From positions 1-57,363 of the forward strand of contig JAYWGO010000117.1 of the NCBI GenBank assembly GCA_043778205.1: a stretch of 57,363 nucleotides of DNA, given 5' to 3'. Numbering within the stretch: position 1 is the stretch's first letter; each line of letters starts with the position of its first letter. This stretch comes from JAAFIP01 sp043778205. GTDB lineage: Bacteria > Pseudomonadota > Gammaproteobacteria > Burkholderiales > Burkholderiaceae_C. Shown here in pieces: positions 45,689 to 54,297 of the stretch. The position numbers and the translations under genes are program-made. Under the pieces are notes generated by a model. It worked only from the letters and a program-made list of their open reading frames with translations. It did not search any database and was not told the origin of the DNA.

Positions 45689-46537
45689 TTAGCCCAGCTC
45701 TTTGCGCAGCCACGCGCTGGCTTTGTCAGCCAGCCACACCAAGGCCATAAAGACGATCAGCATGGTGGCTACTTCAGACCCATTGAACATCTTCATCGAT
45801 GCATCCATCTGTTGGCCCAAGCCGCCCGCACCGACAAACCCGAGCACGGCTGAGGAGCGAATAGCGCATTCCCAGCGGTACACGGTGTAGCTGGTCAGCT
45901 CAGCTGCATTTTGAGGCAGCAGTGCGTAAAAAAAGGCTTGCATGCGGCTACTGCCGTTGCGCAGCAGGCTGTGCGTGGCGTGGCCTTCGCCACTTTCCAA
46001 AATCTCTGCATAGACCTTGCCCAACATACCTCCGTAGGTAAGTGCAATGGCAATCACCCCAGCAGTAGGCCCTAAACCGACCACGCGCACAAACACCAAG
46101 GCCCAAATCAACTCCGGTACGCTGCGCAGCAAAATCATTACCCAGCGCGTAGCTGTGCGCAACACACTGGGAAGCAGGCCCATACGCCCTGCCAGTGCCG
46201 ACACCGACAGCACACGCACGGACAGCAATGCCAGCGGTACCGCCAATACCAAGGCCAAAGCAATGCCCGTTGTAGCTATTGCGACTGTGCGCCACGTCTC
46301 TTTGGCTACCAGCAGTAAAAACTCAGTCTCAATTTTGGGCGGAAAGAAATCACCCGCAAATTTAAGTGTCGGCTTTAAGCTGCCTGGCTCTAGCAAAACC
46401 CAGGGCTTGAACTCGGTCAGCACCAGCATAGGCCATAGCAACACCAACCCAGCCAGCGTCCAAAACACACGGCCAGACCATGCAGGGTCGCGCTTTGCGG
46501 GTGCAAGCACAGCATTGGCAGTAGTTAAACTGGCCAT
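45689..46537 (-). CDS. phnE: PhnE-type ABC permease, first copy
   Basis: 282 residues with about six helices and YRWECAIRSSAVLGFVGAGG, the PhnE signature. It follows the PhnC-type ATPase by 5 bp and precedes the second permease. Phosphonate permease is the family name only; no C-P lyase or phosphonatase genes are nearby. Confidence 0.87.
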   Translation of the reverse strand: MASLTTANAVLAPAKRDPAWSGRVFWTLAGLVLLWPMLVLTEFKPWVLLEPGSLKPTLKFAGDFFPPKIETEFLLLVAKETWRTVAIATTGIALALVLAVPLALLSVRVLSVSALAGRMGLLPSVLRTATRWVMILLRSVPELIWALVFVRVVGLGPTAGVIAIALTYGGMLGKVYAEILESGEGHATHSLLRNGSSRMQAFFYALLPQNAAELTSYTVYRWECAIRSSAVLGFVGAGGLGQQMDASMKMFNGSEVATMLIVFMALVWLADKASAWLRKELG

Positions 46538-46542
46538 GCTAA

Positions 46543-47376
46543 TTACCTGCAGTGCATTACCGCAGGCAGTGCTACTGCGGCGGGACTGTCTGACGCGTCA
46601 GGCGCAGGGCCTGTGAGTTCGTGCAGGTGCTGTGCGTACAGCCCGTGCAGCACTTGCTTAGTCACTTGCGTAGCTGGTAAATCAAAGGCTATTTCGCCGC
46701 TGCGCATGCCGATAATGCGCCCGAAGTGCTGCAAAGCCATGTCCACATGGTGTAGGGTGGCTACCAAGGTAGCGCCTTTTTCCCGCGCCGCCTGGGTAAG
46801 TGTTTGAATCGCTTGCAGCGAACGGCTCGGGTCCAGCGCGCTCAGGGGTTCGTCTACCAGCAGCAGCTTGGCATCGCTGACCAGTGCCCGCGCCAAGCCT
46901 ACACGCTGGCGCTCGCCGCCCGATAGGCGGTCTACACGTTCAAAGAGTTTTTCGCTTAAGTCAAAGCGTGCCAGGGCCGCGTCAGCCAAAGGAATGCCTG
47001 TGGGATAAAACAAACTGCGCAAACTGGCGACCAGCGATTGCTGGGGCAAGCGCCCTGCGAGCACGGCCGTAATTACGCGTTGGCGCGGTGGCAGCGGCGG
47101 TACTTGCGGCGCTAAGAAAAGCTGACCTCGCAGCACTTGCAAATCTCCCGCAGACAAGGCCCACGGCACACGCCCGCCAAGCTGCAAGCTGCCTGCTGTA
47201 GGCCGCAGCGCGCACGCCACGGTGTGCAGCAAGGTGGTTTTGCCAGCGCCTGAGGGGCCAATCACCGCCACATGCTCGCCGCTGGCCACATGCAGCGTGA
47301 CACCGCGCATGGCAGGCAGGGCTGATGCAGCCGCTGCAGGGTGTCTGGCGCTGACAGTATTAAGGGTGATGTCCAT
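46543..47376 (-). CDS. phnC: PhnC-type ABC ATPase
   Basis: 277 residues. Walker A is GPSGAGKTTLL, the signature is LSGGERQRVGLARAL, and Walker B is LLLVDEPLSALDP. It pairs with the two PhnE-type permeases and the binding protein at 47522. A 145-bp gap containing an interspersed repeat separates it from the binding-protein gene upstream. Confidence 0.87.
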   Translation of the reverse strand: MDITLNTVSARHPAAAASALPAMRGVTLHVASGEHVAVIGPSGAGKTTLLHTVACALRPTAGSLQLGGRVPWALSAGDLQVLRGQLFLAPQVPPLPPRQRVITAVLAGRLPQQSLVASLRSLFYPTGIPLADAALARFDLSEKLFERVDRLSGGERQRVGLARALVSDAKLLLVDEPLSALDPSRSLQAIQTLTQAAREKGATLVATLHHVDMALQHFGRIIGMRSGEIAFDLPATQVTKQVLHGLYAQHLHELTGPAPDASDSPAAVALPAVMHCR

Positions 47377-47395
47377 GGACTCTTATAACAATAAA

Positions 47396-47445
47396 TGTGC
47401 CTATCGCCCAAGGAAAAACTAGATATGCAGCTATTAAATAAATAG
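47396..47445 (+). repeat. interspersed palindromic repeat, copy F
   Basis: Core CGCCCAAGGAAAAACTAGAT followed by ATGCAGCTATTAAATAAATAG. It lies inside the transporter gene run, between the binding-protein gene and the ATPase gene. Confidence 0.72.
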
Positions 47446-47521
47446 CGTAGTGGCATTAGACCAAAGGCTGCAGAAGCGGACATCGAAACCAGCACAGCAT
47501 GTGTGCAAGCACCGCACAAAG

Positions 47522-48379
47522 TTACTTGAGCAAACCGGCGCTGCGCGCAGCAGCTTCAATGCCTTTGTAGTTCTCTTCCTTGGTAGTGATGTAGCGTGTA
47601 GCGCGGTTCAGGTCCAAAATTTCTTTGCCTTCTGGCGTTTTGGGGTCGATGTCCAGCAGCGCCTTGGTTACGCGCTCACGCTGCGCTGCAGGCATGTCGG
47701 CATGCACCGACCAGTTGTAGTTAAAGTACCCAGGCGTGGTGCAGAAGACCACGGCATCTTTGTCGGTCACTTTGCCTTCTTTGACGAACTTGTTCCACAC
47801 TGTAATGTCCAGTGCTGCAGCATCCACCTTGCCGCTCACTACCGAGGCAATCGTGGCATCATGCGCGCCCGAATAGGCTACGCGCTTGAAGTCTTTATCG
47901 GGGTCAATAGCGGCTTGCAGCAAATAGCTGCGCGGCATAAGGTGGCCTGATGTAGACGACTGCGAGCCAAAGCTGACTTGCTTGCCTTTGAGGTCAGCCA
48001 AGGCTTTAATTCCAGAATCTGGCTTGGTGATGAACACCGATTGGAACTTGGTGTCTTCCTCGCGCTGTGCAATCGGGATAATTTTGCCGCCAGAGCGCAC
48101 GTTAGCCTGCACATGGGTAAAGCCACCAAACCACACCATCTCAACTTGCTTGTTGACCAAAGCCTCGACCGCCGCGGGATAGTCGCTCACAGGAACGAAC
48201 TCCACTTTTTGGCCCAGCTTGGCTTCAAGGTACTTCACAATCGGGCCAAACTTGCGCACCTGCTCGGTGGCCGCCTCCTCGGGTATGGTGGTAACACGAA
48301 AGGCTTGCTGGGCCAGGGCAGCGCCAGTGGCGGAGACAGCAGCAAACGCTAAGACAGACTTCAAAACTAAACGGCGCAT
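47522..48379 (-). CDS. PhnD-family substrate-binding protein, putative selenium oxyanion binder
   Basis: 285 residues with a Sec signal peptide (MRRLVLKSVLAFAAV, cleavage near ALAQ). The mature fold is PhnD-like: FRVTTIPEEAATEQ, VSDYPAAVEALVNKQVEMVW and GSQSSTSGHLMPRSYLL. A PhnD-like subgroup linked to selenium genes is annotated as putative selenate-binding, to my memory. Position beside egtD-senA-senB-senC supports that over phosphonate. The upstream ATG at 48472 would destroy the signal peptide, so 48379 is preferred. Confidence 0.75.
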   Translation of the reverse strand: MRRLVLKSVLAFAAVSATGAALAQQAFRVTTIPEEAATEQVRKFGPIVKYLEAKLGQKVEFVPVSDYPAAVEALVNKQVEMVWFGGFTHVQANVRSGGKIIPIAQREEDTKFQSVFITKPDSGIKALADLKGKQVSFGSQSSTSGHLMPRSYLLQAAIDPDKDFKRVAYSGAHDATIASVVSGKVDAAALDITVWNKFVKEGKVTDKDAVVFCTTPGYFNYNWSVHADMPAAQRERVTKALLDIDPKTPEGKEILDLNRATRYITTKEENYKGIEAAARSAGLLK

Positions 48380-48404
48380 TGGATAACTCCCATAAAAATC
48401 TCTG

Positions 48405-48431
48405 ATAGAAAATAACAATTTGATTTTCTCA
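48405..48431. promoter_or_regulatory. AT-rich dyad upstream of the binding-protein gene
   Basis: AGAAAAT (48407-48413) and ATTTTCT (48423-48429) form a 7-bp dyad, part of a longer imperfect CTGA..GAAAAT / ATTTTC..TCAG palindrome. It lies 30-50 bp upstream of the binding-protein start, in the 266-bp divergent gap with egtD. Possible operator; otherwise I see no certain signal in the gap. Confidence 0.35.
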
Positions 48432-48645
48432 GAATTCGCATGTTTGTGCTGACGCAAGCTCATCCGCCGCACATGGGCAGTAGCCTTGAATCTAAACTGT
48501 ACAAAGCTGCGTAAAGCAACAAATTCACCCTAGCCAGTACAGTCCTAAGCCCCGACCAGTGCCCATGTAAGATGCTAAGGCACTTGCAAGACAGACTTGT
48601 AGTCAAGGCAAACGCCCTATTTCTTACACAACACCTTCGCTCACC

Positions 48646-49632
48646 ATGTCCGTTTTGCGCTTTTATGACCTTTATGCGGCCAGCCCTGCCCGCATCCAAA
48701 ATGAACTTGAGCGCGGCTTGCTGGCCACGCAGGCGCACACCTCACCCAAGTACCTCTACGACACACTAGGTTCGCGCCTTTTTGATGCCATTACCGAGCT
48801 GCCCGAATACTACCCTACTCGTACTGAGGCGGCCATACTGCGCGCCCAACGCAGCGTGCTGGCAGGCACCCTGCCAAAAAACGCCTGCATGGTCGATTTA
48901 GGTGCTGGCAGCTGCGCCAAAGCAGCCAGCTTGTTTGCGGCGCTTGCCCCTGGCCAGTACGTTGCGCTGGACATATCAGCTGCCTATTTGCGCGGCGCTC
49001 TCACTGCTTTGAGCAAGCAGCATCCAGGCATCAGCATGGCCGGAATTGGCATGGACTTTTCTAGCACGCTGGACTTGCCCGCCGACGTGCAGGCCCAGGC
49101 TGTGCAGCGGCCCATCACTGCTTTTTATCCAGGCTCAAGCATTGGCAACTTTGCGCCTGATGAAGCCTTGGGTTTTTTGCAGCGCGTGCACCGGCTGTGC
49201 GCCCAAGGCATGGCGGGCGGCGGCCTGTTGATTGGCGTGGACCTAGTTAAAGCACTGAATGTACTGGAACCCGCGTATGACGACCCGCTAGGCGTAACGG
49301 CTGCGTTTAACCTGAACATGCTGCGCCACATTAATACACTGCTGGGCAGTGACTTTGAGGTGCGCGACTGGCAGCATGTGGCGTTTTATAACACCGCCTT
49401 ATCGCGGATAGAAATGCACCTAGAGGCGCGCCAGGCACTGACTGTGCAATGGACTTTAGACGGCCAACAGCGTGAGCGCGCTTTTAAAGCAGGTGAGCGC
49501 ATTCACACTGAAAACTCATACAAATGGACGGTTGACAAATTTTCAGCGCTGCTCAAGTCTGCAGGGTTTGCAAGCACGCAAGCCTGGACAGACGAGCGTG
49601 GCTATTTTGCAGTGTTCTGGGCTGGCAACTGA
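48646..49632 (+). CDS. egtD: L-histidine N-alpha-methyltransferase (hercynine synthase)
   Basis: 328 residues, the EgtD length. The N-terminal SPKYLYDTLGSRLFDAITEL and EYYPTRTEA blocks and the SAM-binding DLGAGSCAKA (84-93) are diagnostic. It trimethylates histidine with three SAM to give hercynine, the shared precursor of ergothioneine and selenoneine. It is divergent from the transporter genes and convergent with senA, 14 bp between the ends. Confidence 0.93.
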   Translation: MSVLRFYDLYAASPARIQNELERGLLATQAHTSPKYLYDTLGSRLFDAITELPEYYPTRTEAAILRAQRSVLAGTLPKNACMVDLGAGSCAKAASLFAALAPGQYVALDISAAYLRGALTALSKQHPGISMAGIGMDFSSTLDLPADVQAQAVQRPITAFYPGSSIGNFAPDEALGFLQRVHRLCAQGMAGGGLLIGVDLVKALNVLEPAYDDPLGVTAAFNLNMLRHINTLLGSDFEVRDWQHVAFYNTALSRIEMHLEARQALTVQWTLDGQQRERAFKAGERIHTENSYKWTVDKFSALLKSAGFASTQAWTDERGYFAVFWAGN

Positions 49633-49646
49633 ACGCAAATGACAAA

Positions 49647-50927
49647 CTACAGGCTGCAGGTGCGAAACCCGGCGTAAATGTCTGTGCGCTGCGCCATAAA
49701 GTAGTTGCGGTACTTAGCAGAGCGCAACATGGGCTGGGTAGCGCGGCAGGCCCCGCGCAGCACGGGGCGGGTGCCAAACCACGGCTCTGAATAGTCGCGG
49801 TAAGGGTGCGCTACAAAACCGGGGTACGGCGCAAAGGTAGTAGCGGTCCATTCCCACACCTGGCCCCAGGCAAAATCGCTTTGCGAGCTGGCGGCGCACT
49901 CCCACTGGGCCTCGGTAGGCAGGCAGCGACCTGCATACTGGCAGTAGGCCAGCGCCTGGGCATGGCTGATATGGACGGCGGGTTGGTCCAGCTGCAGCGG
50001 CTCCCACTGGCCAAAAACCTGCTGCTCGTAGTGCAGGGGTGCACCAGCGCTGGCCTGTGCTGCCCGCACATAGCGCGGCAAGGGGCTGGCTGTGGCTTGC
50101 AGGTAGTGCAGGTAGTCGCCCCAGCACACGCATTGCGCATCAATGCCAAAGGCTTCTAGCGGTACCGCATGGCTACCAAGTTCGTTGTCAAAGACAAAAC
50201 CCTTGCCTTCGGCTGAACCAAGCTGCCAAACCTGCTTTTTTATGCTTAATTGGCCTCTGGCCCAAGGAAATGGTGCATGAGCAGCTATTAAATTAGTAGT
50301 ATCTGAAGCTGCACCGGCTAACGCCAACGGCACGCCCAGCGCCTGCGCCATGTACACGGCAGCCTCTAAGTGCATGGCTTCGTGCAAAAGAACCAGTCGG
50401 TAAAAGTACAGCGCATCGTCGCCCTCGCCTGCTGTGGCCAGCAAAGCCAAGGTTTGTTCTAAGGTGGCAGCCAGATAGTCTTTGCAGGCTGCAGGGGCCA
50501 ACAACGGCAGATGCCAACGCGCTGCATGGGGCACCAATGAGGAGTCATACCAGTCATCGCCTTGGGCTAGCAGCGGCGCTGTGCGCGCCAAGCTATGGTT
50601 GTAGCCTATGCCTGCTGCACGCTGCGGGTTGCGGCCAATCCAATACTCTTGGTACCAGCCAATATGGCCTAGCTCCCACAGGGGTGGGTTCAATTCGTCT
50701 GTGCAGGGTACGTGCAGCGCGCCTGCGGCCACGCAGGCGTCAAACACCTGCAGGGTGCGCTGGCGCAGGCTGCGCAAGCCGTTGGCCAACTGCGCAGCAC
50801 CCGCACAGCGCCAGTCGGCTTGTGCTGCTAGAACGACTGCTAAGCCGCCAGCAGCGCCATCTTTTGCATTGCCTGCGGCCTGCGTTGTTTTTAGTGCACC
50901 GTTGTGCCGCATAATTTGAGCTGTCAT
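49647..50927 (-). CDS. senA: selenoneine synthase SenA (EgtB-like nonheme iron enzyme)
   Basis: 426 residues. A DinB-like domain provides iron ligands H88 (LWELGHIGW), H182 and H186 (LHEAMHLEA). A C-terminal formylglycine-generating-enzyme-like domain follows (RCLPTEAQWECA, VWEWTATTF, YRNYFMAQRTDIYAGFRTC). In context with senB and the SelD fusion it is SenA, which joins hercynine and a selenosugar oxidatively, and not EgtB. Residues 210-231 come from an interspersed repeat read in frame. The start is ATG 50927 (GGAAG upstream) or ATG 50912; 50927 overlaps the senB start. Confidence 0.88.
   Translation of the reverse strand: MTAQIMRHNGALKTTQAAGNAKDGAAGGLAVVLAAQADWRCAGAAQLANGLRSLRQRTLQVFDACVAAGALHVPCTDELNPPLWELGHIGWYQEYWIGRNPQRAAGIGYNHSLARTAPLLAQGDDWYDSSLVPHAARWHLPLLAPAACKDYLAATLEQTLALLATAGEGDDALYFYRLVLLHEAMHLEAAVYMAQALGVPLALAGAASDTTNLIAAHAPFPWARGQLSIKKQVWQLGSAEGKGFVFDNELGSHAVPLEAFGIDAQCVCWGDYLHYLQATASPLPRYVRAAQASAGAPLHYEQQVFGQWEPLQLDQPAVHISHAQALAYCQYAGRCLPTEAQWECAASSQSDFAWGQVWEWTATTFAPYPGFVAHPYRDYSEPWFGTRPVLRGACRATQPMLRSAKYRNYFMAQRTDIYAGFRTCSL
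50236..50300 (+). repeat. interspersed palindromic repeat, copy G, inside senA
   Basis: Core GGCCCAAGGAAATGGTGCAT followed by GAGCAGCTATTAAATTAGTAG. It is the only copy inside a coding region, antisense to senA, and is translated there as about 22 residues without stop or frameshift. Confidence 0.82.
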
Positions 50928-51900
50928 GTCTTCCAAAAATATCGTTATTGTCAGCCCCGCGCTGTCCGATGCCAACAATGGCAACTGGCAAACCGCCAAA
51001 CGCTGGGCCCAACTTTTAAGTCCACAGTATCGTACCCGCATTGTCAAAGACTGGCCGGACATACATGCTCAGTCGGACGACACCCTGATTGCCTTACACG
51101 CCCGGCGCAGTGCGGCCTCAGTTGCCGCTTGGCACGCCCAGCACGGCAGCGCAAGGCTGGTAGTGGTACTTACTGGTACCGATTTGTACCGCGACATTCA
51201 TACCGATACGCAAGCGCAGCAGTCTTTGGATGCAGCAGGTGCCCTGGTAGTTCTGCAAGGTTTAGGCTTAAACGCGCTGCAACCCCAGCACCGTGCCAAA
51301 GCGCAGGTGGTGCTGCAGTCCACCAGCAGCCGCCAAACGCTGCCAAAAACCAAAAAACGCCTGCATGCCGTCATGGTGGGCCATTTGCGGGATGAAAAAT
51401 TACCCCAAACGCTGTTTGCCGCAGCGCGCCTGCTGCAAGCGCGCGAGGATATTTCTATCGAGCACATTGGCGCTGGGCTGGATGCAGACTTAACCCAAAG
51501 CGCTATGGATACCGAAGCTACTTGTGCGCTTTACCGTTGGCTTGGGGCCCTAAAACACACGCAAACGCGGGGAAAAATTCAACGTGCCCATGTGCTGGTG
51601 CACACCAGCAAAATGGAAGGCGGTGCGCATGTGGTGATGGAGGCGGTGTGCAGCGGCACACCCGTTATTGCATCTGATATTCCTGGCAATGTGGGCATGC
51701 TGGGCGGTGACTACGAGGGCTATTTTCCGGTGGGCGACGCGGCTGCTTTGGCCTTATTGCTTGTGCGCTGTAAGGACGAGGCGCGCTTTATCGACACATT
51801 GCGGTCACAATGCGCGCTGCGTGCACCTTTGTTTGCACCCCAAGCCGAGCAAACTGCCTTGCTGCGCCTGGTAATGTCTTTGCCTAAAACCCCCTGTTAA
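50926..51900 (+). CDS. senB: selenosugar synthase SenB (glycosyltransferase)
   Basis: 324 residues, GT-B type glycosyltransferase family. The N-terminus NIVIVSPALSDANNGNWQTA is distinctive for the SenB group, and the donor-site motif is KMEGGAHVVMEAVCSGTPV. SenB transfers a sugar from a UDP-sugar to selenophosphate to make a selenosugar. Its ATG (50926) and that of senA (50927, minus) share one CATG. The SelD-fusion gene follows after 30 bp. Confidence 0.88.
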   Translation: MSSKNIVIVSPALSDANNGNWQTAKRWAQLLSPQYRTRIVKDWPDIHAQSDDTLIALHARRSAASVAAWHAQHGSARLVVVLTGTDLYRDIHTDTQAQQSLDAAGALVVLQGLGLNALQPQHRAKAQVVLQSTSSRQTLPKTKKRLHAVMVGHLRDEKLPQTLFAAARLLQAREDISIEHIGAGLDADLTQSAMDTEATCALYRWLGALKHTQTRGKIQRAHVLVHTSKMEGGAHVVMEAVCSGTPVIASDIPGNVGMLGGDYEGYFPVGDAAALALLLVRCKDEARFIDTLRSQCALRAPLFAPQAEQTALLRLVMSLPKTPC

Positions 51901-51930
51901 TCCCTCTATCAGCAAAAGTGTTAATTTTTC

Positions 51931-54219
51931 ATGCAAACGTCTGAGCAACCGGTTTTAAGAGACATTGTTTTAGTGGGCGGTGGCCACAGCCATGTGGGCG
52001 TGCTCAAAAGCTTTGGCATGAACCCCCTGCCCGGTGTGCGCATCACACTGATTTGCACTGACATGCACACCCCCTACTCGGGCATGCTGCCGGGCTATGT
52101 GGCCGGGCACTACAGCTACGACGAAGTGCACATTGACCTGTCGCGCCTGTGCGTGTTTGCCGGTGCGCGGCTGTTCAAGGCCGAGGTAACGGGTATTGAC
52201 CGCACCAATAAAAAAGTGCTTTGCAAAGGCCGCCCGCCCGTGCCGTACGACCAGCTGTCCATCAACATCGGCTCCACACCGCAACTGGGCGGCGTACCCG
52301 GTGCCACTGAGCATGCGGTGGCGGTCAAACCCATTCAGCGCTTTAACGACCGCTGGGTAGCGCTGGTAGAGCGGGTCAAAAATCATGCGGGCAAAACCAC
52401 CATTGCAGTGGTGGGCGCAGGCGCAGGCGGCGTAGAACTGACGCTGGCGATGCAGTTTAGGCTGCGCAATGAGCTAACAGCCTTGGGCCGCAACCCTGAT
52501 GAGCTAGCCTTCCATTTATTCACCAGCAGCCAAGGTATTTTGCCCACGCACAACGCAGGTGTGCGCGGCCGGTTTGACAAAGTACTGTCCGATCGCGGTG
52601 TGGTAGTGCACCGCAAGGCCGAGGTTACCCAAGTGTCCCAAGGCAAGCTGCAAGCCAGCAACGGCGAGGTGCTTGACGCTGACGAAATTATCTGGGTCAC
52701 CCGCGCAGGCGGCGCAGCTTGGCTGCAGCAGACCGGGCTGGCACTGGACGGTGAAGGCTTCATCCAAGTGCAAGACACTTTGCAAACCGTGACCGACCCC
52801 GACATTTACGCTGCAGGCGACATTGCCAGCATGGTCAACTACAAACTTGAAAAAGCGGGTGTGTTTGCGGTACGCCAAGGTAAACCACTTACTGAGAATC
52901 TGCGCCGCGCCGTCGAAGGCACTGCGCTGCAAGCTTACAAACCGCAAACCACGTGGCTGGCACTGATCAGCACCGGTGACAAATACGCCGTCGCCTCGCG
53001 CGGTGCTATAGGCTTTGCAGGTGCCAAAGTGTGGCAGTGGAAAGACTGGATTGACCGCCGCTTTATGCGCAAGTTTCAAGACTTTCCGAAGATGGACGCA
53101 CAGGCTGCACCTCCGGTTATTAAAAACGCCCACAGCGTTAAGCTGACCAACGAAGAGTCTTTGCAAGCCATCAGCGCAATTGCCATGCGCTGCGGCGGTT
53201 GTGGTGCCAAGGTAGGCGCCAGCGTGCTAAGCCGCGCCTTAAGCAACTTGCACCCTGTAGACCGCGACGACGTGGTTATAGGCCTGAAAGACCCCGACGA
53301 TGCCGCCGTGGTGCGCGTGCCGCCCGGCAAAGCGATGGTGCACTCGGTAGACTTCTTCCGCGCTTTTATCGACGACCCCTATATTTTTGGCAAAGTAGCC
53401 GCCAACCATGCGCTGGGCGACATTTGGGCTATGGGTGCACAGGCCCAGTCGGCCACCGCCGTGTGCACCGTGCCACCGGGCTTAGAAGCCAAGGTAGAGG
53501 ACGTGCTAACGCAGATGATGACCGGCGCGCTAGAAATATTGAACGACGCAAACTGCGCCCTGGTAGGCGGCCACACCGGCGAAGGCAAAGAGCTGGCACT
53601 GGGCTTTGCCATCAACGGCTTGATAGACGACGACCCAAGCAAAATTTTGCGCAAAAACGGCATGCAGCCTGGCGACGTGCTGATCCTCACCAAACCCATA
53701 GGCACAGGTACCCTGTTTGCTGCCCACGCCCAGCTGGCCGCCAAAGGCCGCTGGATAGATGGCGCGCTGCAGTCGATGGTGGTGTCTAACCGCCTGGGCG
53801 CGCAATGTTTAACCCAATACGGGGCCACCGCTTGCACCGACTTGACAGGCTTTGGCCTGCTAGGCCATTTGGTAGAGATGACCCGCCCCTCAGGCGTAGA
53901 TGCGCAACTGCACTTAGGTGCCTTGCCTATGCTGGACGGCGCTGAGGAATGTGTAGCCAAGGGCATTGTGAGCTCTTTGCAGGGCTCTAACGTGCGCTTG
54001 CGCCGTGCGCTGCGCAACCAGAAAGAGTTTGTAAAGCACCCCCGCTACCCCCTGATTTTTGACCCCCAAACCGCAGGCGGCTTGTTGGCCAGCGTACCTG
54101 CTGCCCGGGCAGAAGCTTGCATAGCAGCGTTGCGCGCTTTGGGCTATGTGCATACGGTAGCCATTGGCCGCATTTTGGCGCAAGCTGAGGCGCTGGAGCC
54201 TGTTGTTTTGATGGCCTGA
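51931..54219 (+). CDS. senC: flavoprotein oxidoreductase - selenophosphate synthetase fusion (SenC/SelD)
   Basis: 762 residues. Residues 1-390 form an NDH-2-like FAD/NAD(P) oxidoreductase (GGGHSH at 16-21, VVGAGAGGVEL near 157, AAGDIASM near 290). Residues about 410-750 form selenide,water dikinase, with catalytic C424 and K427 in CGGCGAK (no second Cys after C424, unlike the GCGCK of E. coli) and the VGGHTGEGKE block. It makes selenophosphate for SenB and possibly for other Se uses; the N-terminal domain may deliver or reduce selenium. No selA or selB lies in the window. Confidence 0.9.
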   Translation: MQTSEQPVLRDIVLVGGGHSHVGVLKSFGMNPLPGVRITLICTDMHTPYSGMLPGYVAGHYSYDEVHIDLSRLCVFAGARLFKAEVTGIDRTNKKVLCKGRPPVPYDQLSINIGSTPQLGGVPGATEHAVAVKPIQRFNDRWVALVERVKNHAGKTTIAVVGAGAGGVELTLAMQFRLRNELTALGRNPDELAFHLFTSSQGILPTHNAGVRGRFDKVLSDRGVVVHRKAEVTQVSQGKLQASNGEVLDADEIIWVTRAGGAAWLQQTGLALDGEGFIQVQDTLQTVTDPDIYAAGDIASMVNYKLEKAGVFAVRQGKPLTENLRRAVEGTALQAYKPQTTWLALISTGDKYAVASRGAIGFAGAKVWQWKDWIDRRFMRKFQDFPKMDAQAAPPVIKNAHSVKLTNEESLQAISAIAMRCGGCGAKVGASVLSRALSNLHPVDRDDVVIGLKDPDDAAVVRVPPGKAMVHSVDFFRAFIDDPYIFGKVAANHALGDIWAMGAQAQSATAVCTVPPGLEAKVEDVLTQMMTGALEILNDANCALVGGHTGEGKELALGFAINGLIDDDPSKILRKNGMQPGDVLILTKPIGTGTLFAAHAQLAAKGRWIDGALQSMVVSNRLGAQCLTQYGATACTDLTGFGLLGHLVEMTRPSGVDAQLHLGALPMLDGAEECVAKGIVSSLQGSNVRLRRALRNQKEFVKHPRYPLIFDPQTAGGLLASVPAARAEACIAALRALGYVHTVAIGRILAQAEALEPVVLMA

Positions 54220-54297
54220 GTGGACGGCAGCTTAGCCACAGACCAAAGTTACCGCCCTAGATAACTTGGGCACAGTGAAAGCCTAGAATTATAGTTT

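Noticed and set aside
45058..45750. 230-codon open frame antisense to the second phnE
   Set aside because: Shadow of the permease gene; Ala/Ser/Lys-rich composition and no domain.
44823..48379. phosphonate catabolism operon
   Set aside because: No phnG-M C-P lyase, phnX or phnW gene is near; only the transporter has phosphonate-family motifs.
49647..50927. EgtB of ergothioneine synthesis
   Set aside because: Iron ligands fit EgtB, but neighbours are SenB and a SelD fusion and no EgtE or EgtC is present; SenA is the better call. Phylogeny would decide.
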